Shown here piece after piece: positions 37,488-46,616 of a DNA stretch of 64,000 bases. Position 1 is the stretch's first letter, and every line of letters starts with the position of its first letter. The position numbers and the translations under genes are program-made. This stretch comes from Cupriavidus taiwanensis LMG 19424 (lineage in GTDB: Bacteria > Pseudomonadota > Gammaproteobacteria > Burkholderiales > Burkholderiaceae): positions 2,666,001 through 2,730,000 of the forward strand of contig NC_010528.1 of NCBI RefSeq assembly GCF_000069785.1, written 5' to 3'. The notes below the pieces were generated by a model. It searched no databases. It saw nothing but the letters and a program-made list of their open reading frames with translations, and was not told the origin of the DNA.

Positions 37488-37501
37488 AACCGCCATACAA
37501 T
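37488..37501 (-). promoter_or_regulatory. Shared 14-bp operator candidate, copy 2 (MFS-hydantoinase operon)
   Basis: AACCGCCATACAAT on the plus strand, identical to 31544-31557 upstream of the GntR gene. It sits 117 bp before the MFS ATG, in the likely core-promoter zone. Confidence 0.6.
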
Positions 37502-37640
37502 CAAGCAAAATATTGTTTGTCAGATATGGTGCATATGCATGCTGGAATTTGGTGCGATGCACTAAAGCGGTATCTGCCACAAAATGGTGGCAGCGGATTG
37601 GGGTAAACACCTAACCACCATATTCGCCAGGGTACGGACG

Positions 37641-37678
37641 AAAAAAAACGGCGCATGCCCGAAGGCATGCGCCGTTTT
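37641..37678 (-). terminator. purM terminator
   Basis: Perfect 15-bp stem AAAACGGCGCATGCC (37645-37659) / GGCATGCGCCGTTTT (37664-37678) with a CGAA loop, followed on the minus strand by a run of eight T including the stem end. Confidence 0.9.
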
Positions 37679-37701
37679 CTGCGTGAAACGCTGAGGTCGC
37701 G

Positions 37702-38754
37702 TCAGATCACGATGGTCTGGGCCTCGCCCTCGGCCCGCTCGCGGATCTCACCGATCTGCCACACGGCTTCGCCGGCGGCCTGCAGGTGGCGGATGGCCCG
37801 TTCGGCGTCTTCCTTGGCGACGATCACGACCATGCCGATGCCGCAGTTGAAGACGCGGTGCATTTCGTCGTCGGCCACGCGGCCTTGCGCCTGCAGCCAC
37901 TGGAACAGCGGCGGCAGCGTCCAGGCGTCGCGATGCAGCACCGCCGTGACGTCCTGCGCCAGCACGCGCGGCACGTTTTCGGTCAGGCCGCCGCCGGTGA
38001 TGTGCGCCATGCCTTTGACCGGAAGCGTTTCGATCAGCGACAGCAGCGGCTTCACGTAGATGCGGGTCGGCGCCATGATCGCGTCCTGCAGGCGCTGGCC
38101 GTGGAAGTCGGCGTCCAGGTCCGGCTTGGCCACTTCAATGATCTTGCGCACCAGCGAATAGCCGTTGGAATGCGCGCCCGACGAGGCCAGGCCCAGCACC
38201 ACGTCGCCCGGGGTGATGGTGCTGCCGTCGATGATCTTCTTCTTCTCGACCGCGCCGACGGCGAAGCCGGCCAGGTCGTATTCGCCGTCCGGGTACATGC
38301 TCGGCATTTCAGCGGTTTCGCCGCCGATCAGCGCGCAGCCGGCCAGTTCGCAGCCGCGGGCGATGCCCTGGATCACGGTGGCGGCGGTGTCGACGTCCAG
38401 CTTGCCGCAGGCGAAGTAGTCGAGGAAGAACAGCGGCTCGGCGCCCTGCACCAGGATGTCGTTCACGCTCATGGCGACCAGGTCCTGGCCGACGGTGTCG
38501 TGGCGGTTCAGCTGGAACGCCAGCTTGAGCTTGGTGCCGACGCCGTCGGTGCCCGACACCAGCACCGGCTCCTGGTATTTCTTCGACAGCTCGAACAGCG
38601 CACCGAACCCGCCGATGCCCGCCATCACGCCCTCGCGCATGGTGCGCTTGGCGAACGGCTTGATGCGGTCGACCAGCGCGTCGCCGGCATCGATGTCAAC
38701 ACCGGCGTCGCGGTAGGAAAGGCCTGCCTGGCCGGCGGTCGGGGATGCGCTCAT
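37702..38754 (-). CDS. purM: Phosphoribosylformylglycinamidine cyclo-ligase (AIR synthetase)
   Basis: 350 aa. It closes the imidazole ring of FGAM to AIR (purine step 5) using ATP. Landmarks: [54 protein letters not shown], the metal/ATP loop [13 protein letters not shown] and [19 protein letters not shown] 38754 (MSASPTAGQ) is used; the in-frame extension to 38808 is not conserved. Divergent from the permease gene, with a TAAAAT candidate -10 at 38863-38868 on the minus strand. Confidence 0.97.
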   Translation of the reverse strand: MSASPTAGQAGLSYRDAGVDIDAGDALVDRIKPFAKRTMREGVMAGIGGFGALFELSKKYQEPVLVSGTDGVGTKLKLAFQLNRHDTVGQDLVAMSVNDILVQGAEPLFFLDYFACGKLDVDTAATVIQGIARGCELAGCALIGGETAEMPSMYPDGEYDLAGFAVGAVEKKKIIDGSTITPGDVVLGLASSGAHSNGYSLVRKIIEVAKPDLDADFHGQRLQDAIMAPTRIYVKPLLSLIETLPVKGMAHITGGGLTENVPRVLAQDVTAVLHRDAWTLPPLFQWLQAQGRVADDEMHRVFNCGIGMVVIVAKEDAERAIRHLQAAGEAVWQIGEIRERAEGEAQTIVI

Positions 38755-38945
38755 GGGAACCTGCTTGTCCTGGAGGAAATAAAGTGAGGAATTCGGCTCT
38801 CGGGCCACCGTCGCTTCCGTCGCTTGGCATCGGAAGGCGGGCGCGAGTCCAGTAGAATCGCAATTTTAACGGATAGAGGCCCCCCGCTTCCAGTTTCCGG
38901 CGAGATCGCGCCGCAAACCGCGCTGCCACCCTCCTGCAACCCTTG

Positions 38946-40016
38946 ATGAATGCCCCGCTGTTGAACCAAGAGGCCAAGCGCATCCTGCTGTGGATCGTCG
39001 TGGCCGTGGCGCTGTTCGCCGCCATCCTTGCGCTGGCGCCGGTGCTGACGCCGTTCCTGTTCGCATTCATCTTCGCCTACATCCTCAACCCCGGCGTCGA
39101 CTGGCTGCAGCGCCGTCGCGTGCCGCGCGCGATCGGGGTGACGCTGATGATCCTGCTGCTGACCGTGGTCTGCGTGATGCTGGTGCTGCTGCTGATCGCG
39201 GTGCTCCAGCGCGAGATCCCGCAGGTGCGCGAGCAGCTGCCGATCCTGCTGAAGAAGCTCAATTCGGTGGTGTCGCCGCGGCTGGCCGAGTTCGGCGTGC
39301 GCGTGCGCTTCGACTTCCCGGGCCTGCGCAACATGATGTCGGACCGCTTCGCCGCCAGCCCGGAAGACCTGCTGGTGGTGCTGCTGAACTACGTCAAGAT
39401 GTCGGGTTCGGCGCTGATCACGGTGGCGGGCATCGTCTTTATCGTGCCCATCGTCATGTTCTACCTGATGATGGACTGGCACATGGTGATGCGCCGCATC
39501 GAGGGCGTGGTGCCGCGCCGATGGGTGCCCAAGGTGCGCGAGCTGACCAACGAGACCGACGCGCTGCTGTCACAATACCTGCGCGGCCAGATCCTGGTGA
39601 TGGTGATCCTGGCGGCGATCTATTCGATCGGCCTGACCATAGCCGGCTTCGATATCGGCGTGCCGGTCGGGGTCTTCACCGGGCTGGCGGTGTTTATCCC
39701 GTATATTGGCTTCGGCGTCGGGCTGGTGATGGCGGTCCTGGCCGCGCTGCTGCAGTTCGGCAACTGGTACGGACTGGCGGCGGTGGCGGTGGTGTACGGC
39801 TTCGGCCAGTTCATCGAGAGCTTCTACCTGACGCCAAGGCTGGTCGGCGAGCGCATCGGCCTGCACCCGCTGGTGGTGATCTTCGCGCTGCTTGCCTTCG
39901 GCCAGCTGTTCGGCTTTTTCGGCGTGCTGCTGGCCCTGCCAACCTGCGCCGTGCTGCTGGTGGGGGCGCGCCAGCTGCGGCGGGTTTACCTGGCCAGCGA
40001 TCTCTATCGAAAATAA
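38946..40016 (+). CDS. AI-2E family transporter / PerM-type permease
   Basis: 356 aa from ATG 38946. It has seven to eight hydrophobic helices: a pair at the N-terminus (LLWIVVAVALFAAILALAPVL), a long amphipathic segment (about 95-150), then ITVAGIVFIVPIVMFYLMMDW and the family signature GVFTGLAVFIPYIGFGVGLVMAV with FIESFYLTPRLVGERIGLHPL. Members export or exchange small molecules or Na+/H+; the AI-2 link is by name only. A TAGAAT at 38853 is its likely -10 box. The purM-permease-hda order is standard in Burkholderiaceae. Confidence 0.92.
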   Translation: MNAPLLNQEAKRILLWIVVAVALFAAILALAPVLTPFLFAFIFAYILNPGVDWLQRRRVPRAIGVTLMILLLTVVCVMLVLLLIAVLQREIPQVREQLPILLKKLNSVVSPRLAEFGVRVRFDFPGLRNMMSDRFAASPEDLLVVLLNYVKMSGSALITVAGIVFIVPIVMFYLMMDWHMVMRRIEGVVPRRWVPKVRELTNETDALLSQYLRGQILVMVILAAIYSIGLTIAGFDIGVPVGVFTGLAVFIPYIGFGVGLVMAVLAALLQFGNWYGLAAVAVVYGFGQFIESFYLTPRLVGERIGLHPLVVIFALLAFGQLFGFFGVLLALPTCAVLLVGARQLRRVYLASDLYRK

Positions 40017-40079
40017 CGGCTGCTGCCCGCTACCCGCTGCTGCCCGCCCCACGAATCTAGCCGAAGTTAGCCATACGTC

Positions 40080-40787
40080 ATGTCTCCGCGTCCCAAGCAA
40101 CTGTCGCTCGAGCTGGGCAGCCCGCCGCCTTCGACGTTCGAGAATTTCGTGGTGGCGTCCAACCGCGAGGCGGTGCAGCGGCTGCGCGAGCTGCCGCCCG
40201 CGCTGGCGCAGGAGCATGCCAGCGACCGCCTGATCTACCTGTGGGGCGAGGTCGGCTGCGGCCGCACCCACCTGCTGCACGCGGTGTGCGAGGCCGGGCC
40301 GCAACATGGCATCCGCTGCCGCTACCTGAGCCCGCACCACCCGCTGTCCGATTTCCTGTTCGACCCGTGGTGCCAGCTCTACACCGTCGACGACGTCGAG
40401 CTGCTCGACGAAGCGCGCCAGATCGCGGTGTTCTCGCTCTACAACGAGGTCCGCGCCCACGGGCGCACCGCGCTGGTGGTGGCGGGCGGCCTGGCGCCGC
40501 GCGCGATGCCGGTGCGCGAGGACCTGCGCACGCGCCTGGGCTGGGGCCTGGTGTACCAGGTGGCGCCGCTGTCGGACGACGACAAGAAGGCCGCCGTGCT
40601 CCATGCGGCACGCGAGCGCGGCCTGCAGCTGTCGCCCGAGATCACGCACTGGCTGGTCACGCGCCACTACCGCGACATGCCCAGCCTGATGGCGCTGCTC
40701 GACGCCCTCGATACTTACTCGCTCGAACGCAAGCGGCCGGTCACGCTGCCGCTGCTGCGCGAGATGTTCGCCGAATTCCGGGACTAG
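40080..40787 (+). CDS. hda: DnaA regulatory inactivator Hda
   Basis: 235 aa AAA+ protein homologous to DnaA domain III. It starts with the beta-clamp binding motif QLSLELG (residues 7-13), then FENFVVASN, the P-loop LWGEVGCGRTHLLHAV (Arg in place of the usual Lys, as in E. coli Hda) and the arginine-finger region around RLGWGLVYQVAPL. With the DNA-loaded sliding clamp it stimulates hydrolysis of DnaA-ATP and prevents re-initiation. Sits between the permease and HAD phosphatase genes. Confidence 0.94.
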   Translation: MSPRPKQLSLELGSPPPSTFENFVVASNREAVQRLRELPPALAQEHASDRLIYLWGEVGCGRTHLLHAVCEAGPQHGIRCRYLSPHHPLSDFLFDPWCQLYTVDDVELLDEARQIAVFSLYNEVRAHGRTALVVAGGLAPRAMPVREDLRTRLGWGLVYQVAPLSDDDKKAAVLHAARERGLQLSPEITHWLVTRHYRDMPSLMALLDALDTYSLERKRPVTLPLLREMFAEFRD

Positions 40788-40849
40788 GCGGCGGCCCCGG
40801 CCCCGCACGCTCCCTCCCCTCATCCTGCCTTCAGGTAAAATCGCCGCCC

Positions 40850-41524
40850 ATGAATCTGGCACTCTTTGACCTCGACCACACCCTGATCCCGACCGACAGC
40901 GACCACGAATGGGGCCGCTTCCTGGTCCGCCTGGGCGTCGTCGACGAGGTAATCTACCGGCAGAAGAACGACGAGTTCTACGGCCACTACAAGGCCGGCA
41001 CGCTGGATATCCAGGCCTTCCTGCGCTTTGCGCTGGCGCCGCTGGCGGCCAATCCGCGCGACCGGCTCGATGCCATGCGGGTGCGCTTCATGCACGAGGT
41101 GATCGACCCGGTGATTACGCCGCAGGCGCGCGCGCTGGTCTACAAGCACCTCGAAGCCGGCGACCTGTGCGCCGTGGTCACCGCCACCAACAGCTTCGTC
41201 ACCGCGCCGATCGCCGCCGCCTTCGGCATCAAGCACCTGATCGCGACCGAGCCGGCCACCGTCGACGGCAAGCCCGAGAGCCAGTTCACCGGCGAGGTCT
41301 TCGGCGTGCCCAGCTTCCGCGAAGGCAAGATTACCCGCGTCGAAGCCTGGCTCAAGGCCCAGGGCGCGACCTGGGACAACTTCGAGACCACCACCTTCTA
41401 CAGCGACTCGGCCAACGACCTGCCCCTGCTGGAAAAGGTCTCCGAGCCGATCGCCACCAACCCGGACGATCGCCTGCGCCACCACGCCGCCGCGGCCGGC
41501 TGGCGCATCATGGATCTGTTCTGA
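40850..41524 (+). CDS. HAD-superfamily subfamily IB hydrolase (SerB-like phosphatase)
   Basis: 224 aa from ATG 40850. HAD motif I is ALFDLDHTLI (nucleophile and acid/base Asp), motif II VVTATNSFVTAPI, motif III/IV FREGKITRVEAW and YSDSANDLPLLE. The alpha-helical cap (about 20-90) places it in the SerB-like IB subgroup with histidinol-phosphatase/phosphoserine phosphatase-like members. The substrate is unknown. TAAAAT ends 8 nt before the ATG, so the mRNA may be nearly leaderless. The stop is only 1 base before the pcnB start. Confidence 0.93.
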   Translation: MNLALFDLDHTLIPTDSDHEWGRFLVRLGVVDEVIYRQKNDEFYGHYKAGTLDIQAFLRFALAPLAANPRDRLDAMRVRFMHEVIDPVITPQARALVYKHLEAGDLCAVVTATNSFVTAPIAAAFGIKHLIATEPATVDGKPESQFTGEVFGVPSFREGKITRVEAWLKAQGATWDNFETTTFYSDSANDLPLLEKVSEPIATNPDDRLRHHAAAAGWRIMDLF

Positions 41525-41525
41525 C

Positions 41526-43049
41526 GTGATCAAGAAGCTCATTACCCGGCTGCTGGGCAAACCCGGCCCCAAGCAGCGCCGCACCGGCCGTGCCCATACG
41601 CCGCGCATCGTCAACGTGGACGAGCACCGGATCGACCCCACGCTGCTGTCGCGCAATGCCGTCAAGGTCACCTCGACGCTGCAGCAGGCCGGCTACCAGG
41701 CCTATATCGTCGGCGGCGCCGTGCGCGACCTGCTGCTCGGCATCAAGCCCAAGGACTTCGACGTCGCCACCAACGCCACGCCCGAGCAGGTGCAGTCGCT
41801 GTTCCGCCGTTCGCGCATCATCGGCCGGCGCTTCCAGATCGTGCACGTGACCTTCTACGGCGGGCGCGAGCAGGAAATCATCGAGGTCTCGACCTTCCGC
41901 GCGCTGGTCGATGCCATCGCCAGCGAGACCCTGCCCGAGGGCCGCCGCCTGAAGCGCGCCGAGCTCGACAGCAAGACCCATGCGATCGACGCCTCGGGCC
42001 GCGTGCTGCGCGACAACGTGTGGGGCTCGCAGGCCGAAGACGCGGAACGCCGCGACTTCACCATCAACGCGATGTACTACGACCCGGCCGCGCAGACCGT
42101 GCATGACTACCATCACGGCATGGAAGACATCCGCGCGCGCACGCTGCGCATGATCGGCGACCCGGCCACGCGCTATCGCGAAGACCCGGTGCGGATGCTG
42201 CGCGTGGTGCGCTTTGCCGCCAAGACCGGCTTCGACATCGACGAGGCCACGCGCCACCCGATCGCCGGCCTGGCCGAGCTGATCCACAACGTGCCCAGCG
42301 CGCGGCTGTTCGACGAGATGCTCAAGCTGCTGATGTCCGGCCACGCCTGGGCCTCGCTGCAGGAACTGCGCAAGGCGGGCTTGCACAAGGGCCTGCTGCC
42401 GCTGCTGGACGTGGCGCTGGAGCAGCCCATGGGCCAGCGCTTCGTGCAGCTGGCGCTGGACAACACCGACCGCCGCGTGCAGGCCGGCAAGCCGGTGTCG
42501 CCGGGCTTCCTGTTCGCCGCGCTGCTGTGGCACCACGTGCTGCAGCGCTGGACCCAGCTGCGCGAGGAAGGCGAGCACGCCATCGCCGCGCTCAACAGCG
42601 CCATGGATTCGGTGCTGGAAAAGCAGACCGGCCAGCTGGCGATCCAGCGCCGCTTCGTCACCGACATGCGCGATATCTGGGGCATGCAGCCGCGCTTCGA
42701 GAAGCGCGTGGGCCGCATGCCGTTCCGGCTGCTGGAGTCGCCGCGCTTCCGCGCCGGCTACGACTTCCTCGTGCTGCGCTGCCAGTCCGGCGAACTGCCG
42801 GAAGAGCTGGCCGCCTGGTGGAACGACTTCCAGAACGCCGAGCCGAATGAGCGCGAAGACCTGATCGATGCGGTGCGCAGCGCGCGCGGCGCCGGTGGCC
42901 ATGGCGCCCAGGGCGCCGAGGGCGAAGGTCCGGCCCGCAAGAAGCGCCGCCGGCGCGGTCCGCGGAAATCGGATAAAGTTTCTTCCCGGAGCGACTCGGA
43001 CGCGGGCGAGGCAGCACATGCCGGCCCCGGCCAGCCGGAGGAAACGTAA
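41526..43049 (+). CDS. pcnB: Poly(A) polymerase I
   Basis: 507 aa from GTG 41526. It adds 3' poly(A) tails that promote RNA decay. The class II nucleotidyltransferase core shows YIVGGAVRDLLLGIKPKDFDVATNA (the catalytic DxD), GRRFQIVHV and RRDFTINAMYYDP. The RNA-binding neck follows (EDPVRMLRVVRFAAKTGFDI), and the C-terminus ends in a basic RNA-binding tail with KKRRRRGPRK. The start almost touches the upstream HAD gene and folK follows with no gap, so the three form one operon. Confidence 0.95.
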   Translation: MIKKLITRLLGKPGPKQRRTGRAHTPRIVNVDEHRIDPTLLSRNAVKVTSTLQQAGYQAYIVGGAVRDLLLGIKPKDFDVATNATPEQVQSLFRRSRIIGRRFQIVHVTFYGGREQEIIEVSTFRALVDAIASETLPEGRRLKRAELDSKTHAIDASGRVLRDNVWGSQAEDAERRDFTINAMYYDPAAQTVHDYHHGMEDIRARTLRMIGDPATRYREDPVRMLRVVRFAAKTGFDIDEATRHPIAGLAELIHNVPSARLFDEMLKLLMSGHAWASLQELRKAGLHKGLLPLLDVALEQPMGQRFVQLALDNTDRRVQAGKPVSPGFLFAALLWHHVLQRWTQLREEGEHAIAALNSAMDSVLEKQTGQLAIQRRFVTDMRDIWGMQPRFEKRVGRMPFRLLESPRFRAGYDFLVLRCQSGELPEELAAWWNDFQNAEPNEREDLIDAVRSARGAGGHGAQGAEGEGPARKKRRRRGPRKSDKVSSRSDSDAGEAAHAGPGQPEET

Positions 43050-43589
43050 ATGACTCTCGCCTTCATCGGCATCGGCGCAAATCTTGGCGATGCCCGCCAG
43101 GCCATCAAGGACGCCATCGTGTGCCTGGCCCAGCAGGTCGGCATCACGGTGCTGGCGCGCTCCTCGCTCTATCGCACCGCGCCGGTCGATGCCGGCGGCG
43201 ACGACTACTACAACGCGGTGGTCAAGGTGCAGACCTCGTTCACCGCTTCGCAGGTGCTGCGCATCTGCCACCACATCGAAGACCAGTTCGGCCGCGAGCG
43301 CCCGTTCCGCAACGCACCGCGCACGCTGGACCTGGACCTGCTGCTGTTCGGCGACGAACAGCATGACCACGAGCACCTGACCGTGCCGCACCCGCGCCTG
43401 ACCGAGCGCGCCTTCACGCTGGTGCCGCTGCTGGAGCTGGACGCCGCGCTGGCGATCCCCGGGCGCGGCCGCGCCGCCGACTACCTGGCCGGCGTGGGCG
43501 CGCAGCGCATCGAGAAGGTCTCCACCTGCAAGTGCCTGCGCCTGCAGGCCGCCGCCGGCGAGCCCGACCATGGCGGCACGCCCGGCTAA
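43050..43589 (+). CDS. folK: 2-amino-4-hydroxy-6-hydroxymethyldihydropteridine pyrophosphokinase
   Basis: 179 aa. HPPK transfers pyrophosphate from ATP to the pterin in folate synthesis. It starts FIGIGANLGDARQAI and has SSLYRTAPV, DDYYNAVVKVQT, the catalytic RPFRNAPRTLDLDLLLFGD and the C-terminal VPHPRLTERAFTLVPLLEL. The ATG immediately follows the pcnB stop, with GGAGGAAAC from the pcnB end serving as ribosome-binding site. The final ~20 residues are a variable tail. Confidence 0.97.
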   Translation: MTLAFIGIGANLGDARQAIKDAIVCLAQQVGITVLARSSLYRTAPVDAGGDDYYNAVVKVQTSFTASQVLRICHHIEDQFGRERPFRNAPRTLDLDLLLFGDEQHDHEHLTVPHPRLTERAFTLVPLLELDAALAIPGRGRAADYLAGVGAQRIEKVSTCKCLRLQAAAGEPDHGGTPG

Positions 43590-43644
43590 GCCGGCCCGGC
43601 AGCGCCCGCGACGCTGCCCTCCTCCACACTGACGCCGGAGCGCC

Positions 43645-44286
43645 ATGCTCGATCACCTGCGCCGCATTGTCGTCGAAGGCCCCGTCGGATCGGGCAAGAC
43701 CTCGCTGGCCCAGCGCCTGGCGCGCACGCTGCAGGCCCAGGAGCTGCCCGACCACGCGCGCCGCAGCCCCTTCCTCGAGCCGTTCTACCGCGACCCCGCG
43801 CGCCATGCGCTGGCGCTGCAGCTGTGGTGCCTGACCCAGCGCGCGGCGCAGCTGCAGCAGTGGCAGGCGGGCGTCGCCGCCGGCCAGCGCATGGTCACAA
43901 ACTTCCTGATCGCCAGGGACCGCCTGCACGCCGCGCTGACCTTGTCGGAGGATGAACTGGCGCTGTACGACGCCATCGCCGCCCGGCTGGCGCTGCCGCC
44001 GCAGCGGGCCGACCTGGTGATCGTGCTGCAGGCGACCCCGTCGCTCTTGCGCGAGCGCATCGTGCGCCGCGGCGAGCCGGGCGAGGCCGGCATCGACGAA
44101 CACTACCTGCAGCGCCTGGCCGGCGCCTATGGCGAACTGTTCCACCGCTACGACGACGCCCCGGTGCTGGTGGTCGACACCGCCCACTTCAATCCGGTGG
44201 ACAATGACGACGATTTCCGTACACTACTGTCGCGCATCGAAAACATGCGCGGCCGCAAGGCCTTTCTCAATCTCGCCGCGCCCTGA
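43645..44286 (+). CDS. Deoxynucleoside kinase family protein
   Basis: 213 aa. N-terminal P-loop RIVVEGPVGSGKTSLAQRLA, followed by a helical core with FLEPFYRDPARHALALQLWC and a lid-like ERIVRRGEPGEAGIDEHYLQRL. The HAALTLSEDELALYDAI block is typical of deoxyadenosine/deoxyguanosine kinase-like bacterial proteins. The folK-kinase-panB order is conserved in Burkholderiaceae. It is likely a salvage kinase, but substrate preference cannot be read here. Confidence 0.88.
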   Translation: MLDHLRRIVVEGPVGSGKTSLAQRLARTLQAQELPDHARRSPFLEPFYRDPARHALALQLWCLTQRAAQLQQWQAGVAAGQRMVTNFLIARDRLHAALTLSEDELALYDAIAARLALPPQRADLVIVLQATPSLLRERIVRRGEPGEAGIDEHYLQRLAGAYGELFHRYDDAPVLVVDTAHFNPVDNDDDFRTLLSRIENMRGRKAFLNLAAP

Positions 44287-44388
44287 CAGGCCCCCTCGCC
44301 TGCCAGACACAACACAATAACGACGGCTGTCGCTGCCGTGCGGGCTGCCCTCCCGGCACCGGCAAAGCCGTCCTACACGGGCACTGCC

Positions 44389-45210
44389 ATGAGCTACCTC
44401 CTCGATCCCTCCCGCAAGACCATCACGATTCCCAAACTGCAGGCGATGCGTGACGCCGGCGAGAAAATCGCCATGCTGACCGCGTACGACTCCAGCTTCG
44501 CCGCGCTGCTCGACTACTGCGGCGTGGAGATGATCCTGGTGGGCGACTCGCTGGGCAATGTGATGCAGGGCCAGCAGACCACGCTGCCGGTCACGCTGGA
44601 ACAGATGGCCTACCACACCGAATGCGCGGCGCGCGGCAACCAGACCGCGCTGCTGCTGACGGACCTGCCGTTCGGCACCTATCCGACGCCGGAAGCCGCG
44701 TTTGCCAGCGCCGTCACGCTGATGAAGGCGGGCGCGCAGATGGTCAAGCTCGAGGGCGGCGACTGGCTCGCGCCGATCGTGAAATTCCTGGTCGAGCGCA
44801 GCATCCCGGTGTGCGCGCATATCGGCCTGACGCCGCAGTCGGTCCATGCGCTGGGCGGCTTCAAGGTGCAGGGCAAGACCGACGCCGGCGCGGCCCAGCT
44901 CAGGCGCGATGCGCTGGCCCTGCAGGCCGCCGGTGCCCAGGTGGTGCTGATGGAAGCGGTGCCCGCGGCACTGGCCGGCGAGATCACGCAGTCGCTGGCG
45001 GTGCCCACCATCGGCATCGGCGCCGGCGCCGACTGCTCGGGCCAGGTGCTGGTGCTGCAGGACATGCTCAATATCTACCCGGGCCGCAAGGCCAAGTTCG
45101 TGCGCAACTTCATGGACGGCCAGCCTTCGATCGAGGCCGCGGTGCGCGCCTACGTGGCCGCCGTCAAGGACGGCAGCTTCCCCGCCGCCGAGCACACCTT
45201 CTCCGCCTGA
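44389..45210 (+). CDS. panB: 3-methyl-2-oxobutanoate hydroxymethyltransferase
   Basis: 273 aa. It makes ketopantoate from alpha-ketoisovalerate and 5,10-methylene-THF, the first step of pantothenate synthesis. Key segments: [33 protein letters not shown] with the Mg2+-binding Asp, [34 protein letters not shown] and the catalytic-glutamate region [18 protein letters not shown] 44389 matches the family start; upstream in-frame codons are not conserved. The ABC permease gene begins 4 bp after the stop. Confidence 0.97.
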   Translation: MSYLLDPSRKTITIPKLQAMRDAGEKIAMLTAYDSSFAALLDYCGVEMILVGDSLGNVMQGQQTTLPVTLEQMAYHTECAARGNQTALLLTDLPFGTYPTPEAAFASAVTLMKAGAQMVKLEGGDWLAPIVKFLVERSIPVCAHIGLTPQSVHALGGFKVQGKTDAGAAQLRRDALALQAAGAQVVLMEAVPAALAGEITQSLAVPTIGIGAGADCSGQVLVLQDMLNIYPGRKAKFVRNFMDGQPSIEAAVRAYVAAVKDGSFPAAEHTFSA

Positions 45211-45214
45211 CGCG

Positions 45215-45909
45215 GTGGAGATCGGCACCGCCACCGCCGACGCCTTCCGCCTGCTGGCCAGCGGCGACCCCGGCCTGTGGTTCATCGTCTGGACCTCGCT
45301 GGTGGTGGCGGTGCTGGGGCTGGCGATCGCCACCGTGCCGGCCATCGCCGCGGCCTGGCTGATCGCCACGCGGCAGTTCCCGGGCCGGCGCGCGGTGGTG
45401 GTGGTGGCGCAGGCCTTCCTGTCGTTCCCGACCGTGCTGGTCGGGCTGATCCTCTACCTGCTGCTGACGCGCCAGGGTCCGCTGGGCAGCCTGCACCTGC
45501 TGTTCACCCCCGCGGGCATGGTGCTGGGGCAGGCTGTGATCGGCTTCCCGGTGGTGCTGGCGTTTGCGCTGTCGACGCTGCAAGGTGCCGACGTGCGCCT
45601 GCGCGAGACCGCCTGGGTGCTGGGCGCCGGCCGCTGGCGCACCTTCGTCACGGTGCTGCGCGAATTGCGCTTCGGGCTGATGGCGGCGGTCGTCGCCGGC
45701 TTTGGCCGGGTCATTGCCGAAGTGGGCTCGGCGCTGATGATCGGCGGCAATATCGAGGGCTCGACCCGTACCATCACCACGGCCATCGCGCTGGAAACCA
45801 GCAAGGGCGAATTCGCGCAGGGCATTGCGCTGGGCCTGGTGCTGGTGGCGCTGGCGCTGCTGGTCAATATCGGCATGGCGTGGCTGCAAGGTGCCGGGGG
45901 GTTTCGCCG

Positions 45910-45913
<4 letters not shown>
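45215..45913 (+). CDS. ABC transporter permease, tungstate (TupB)-like
   Basis: 232 aa from GTG 45215, with five or six membrane helices and the EAA loop LRETAWVLGAGRWRTFVTVLRELRFGLMAAVVAGFGRVIAEVGSA split over residues about 129-175. The sequence style (VGLILYLLLTRQGPLGSL, IAEVGSALMIGGNIEGSTRTITTAI) is that of tungstate/molybdate-type TupB permeases. The stop overlaps the ATPase start by 4 bases. No substrate-binding TupA gene is adjacent. Confidence 0.86.
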
Positions 45914-46608
<695 letters not shown>

Positions 46609-46616
46609 CCACCGGC

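Larger units (their letters stand above)
37372..37701. other. 330-bp control region of the hydantoinase operon plus purM terminator
   Basis: No gene. From left: the MFS leader, the 14-bp operator copy (37488-37501), then a series of dyads: TGCATATGCA (37530-37539), GTGC-GAT-GCAC (around 37552-37562) and CTGCCAC/GTGGCAG (37574-37580 / 37587-37593). The purM terminator is at 37641-37678. The stretch 37480-37570 is distinctly AT-richer than the surroundings. Confidence 0.5.

Noticed and set aside
40080..40787. Arg instead of Lys in the Hda P-loop (GCGRTH) as a defect
   Set aside because: E. coli Hda has the same type of substitution (GAGRSH), so this is normal for the family.
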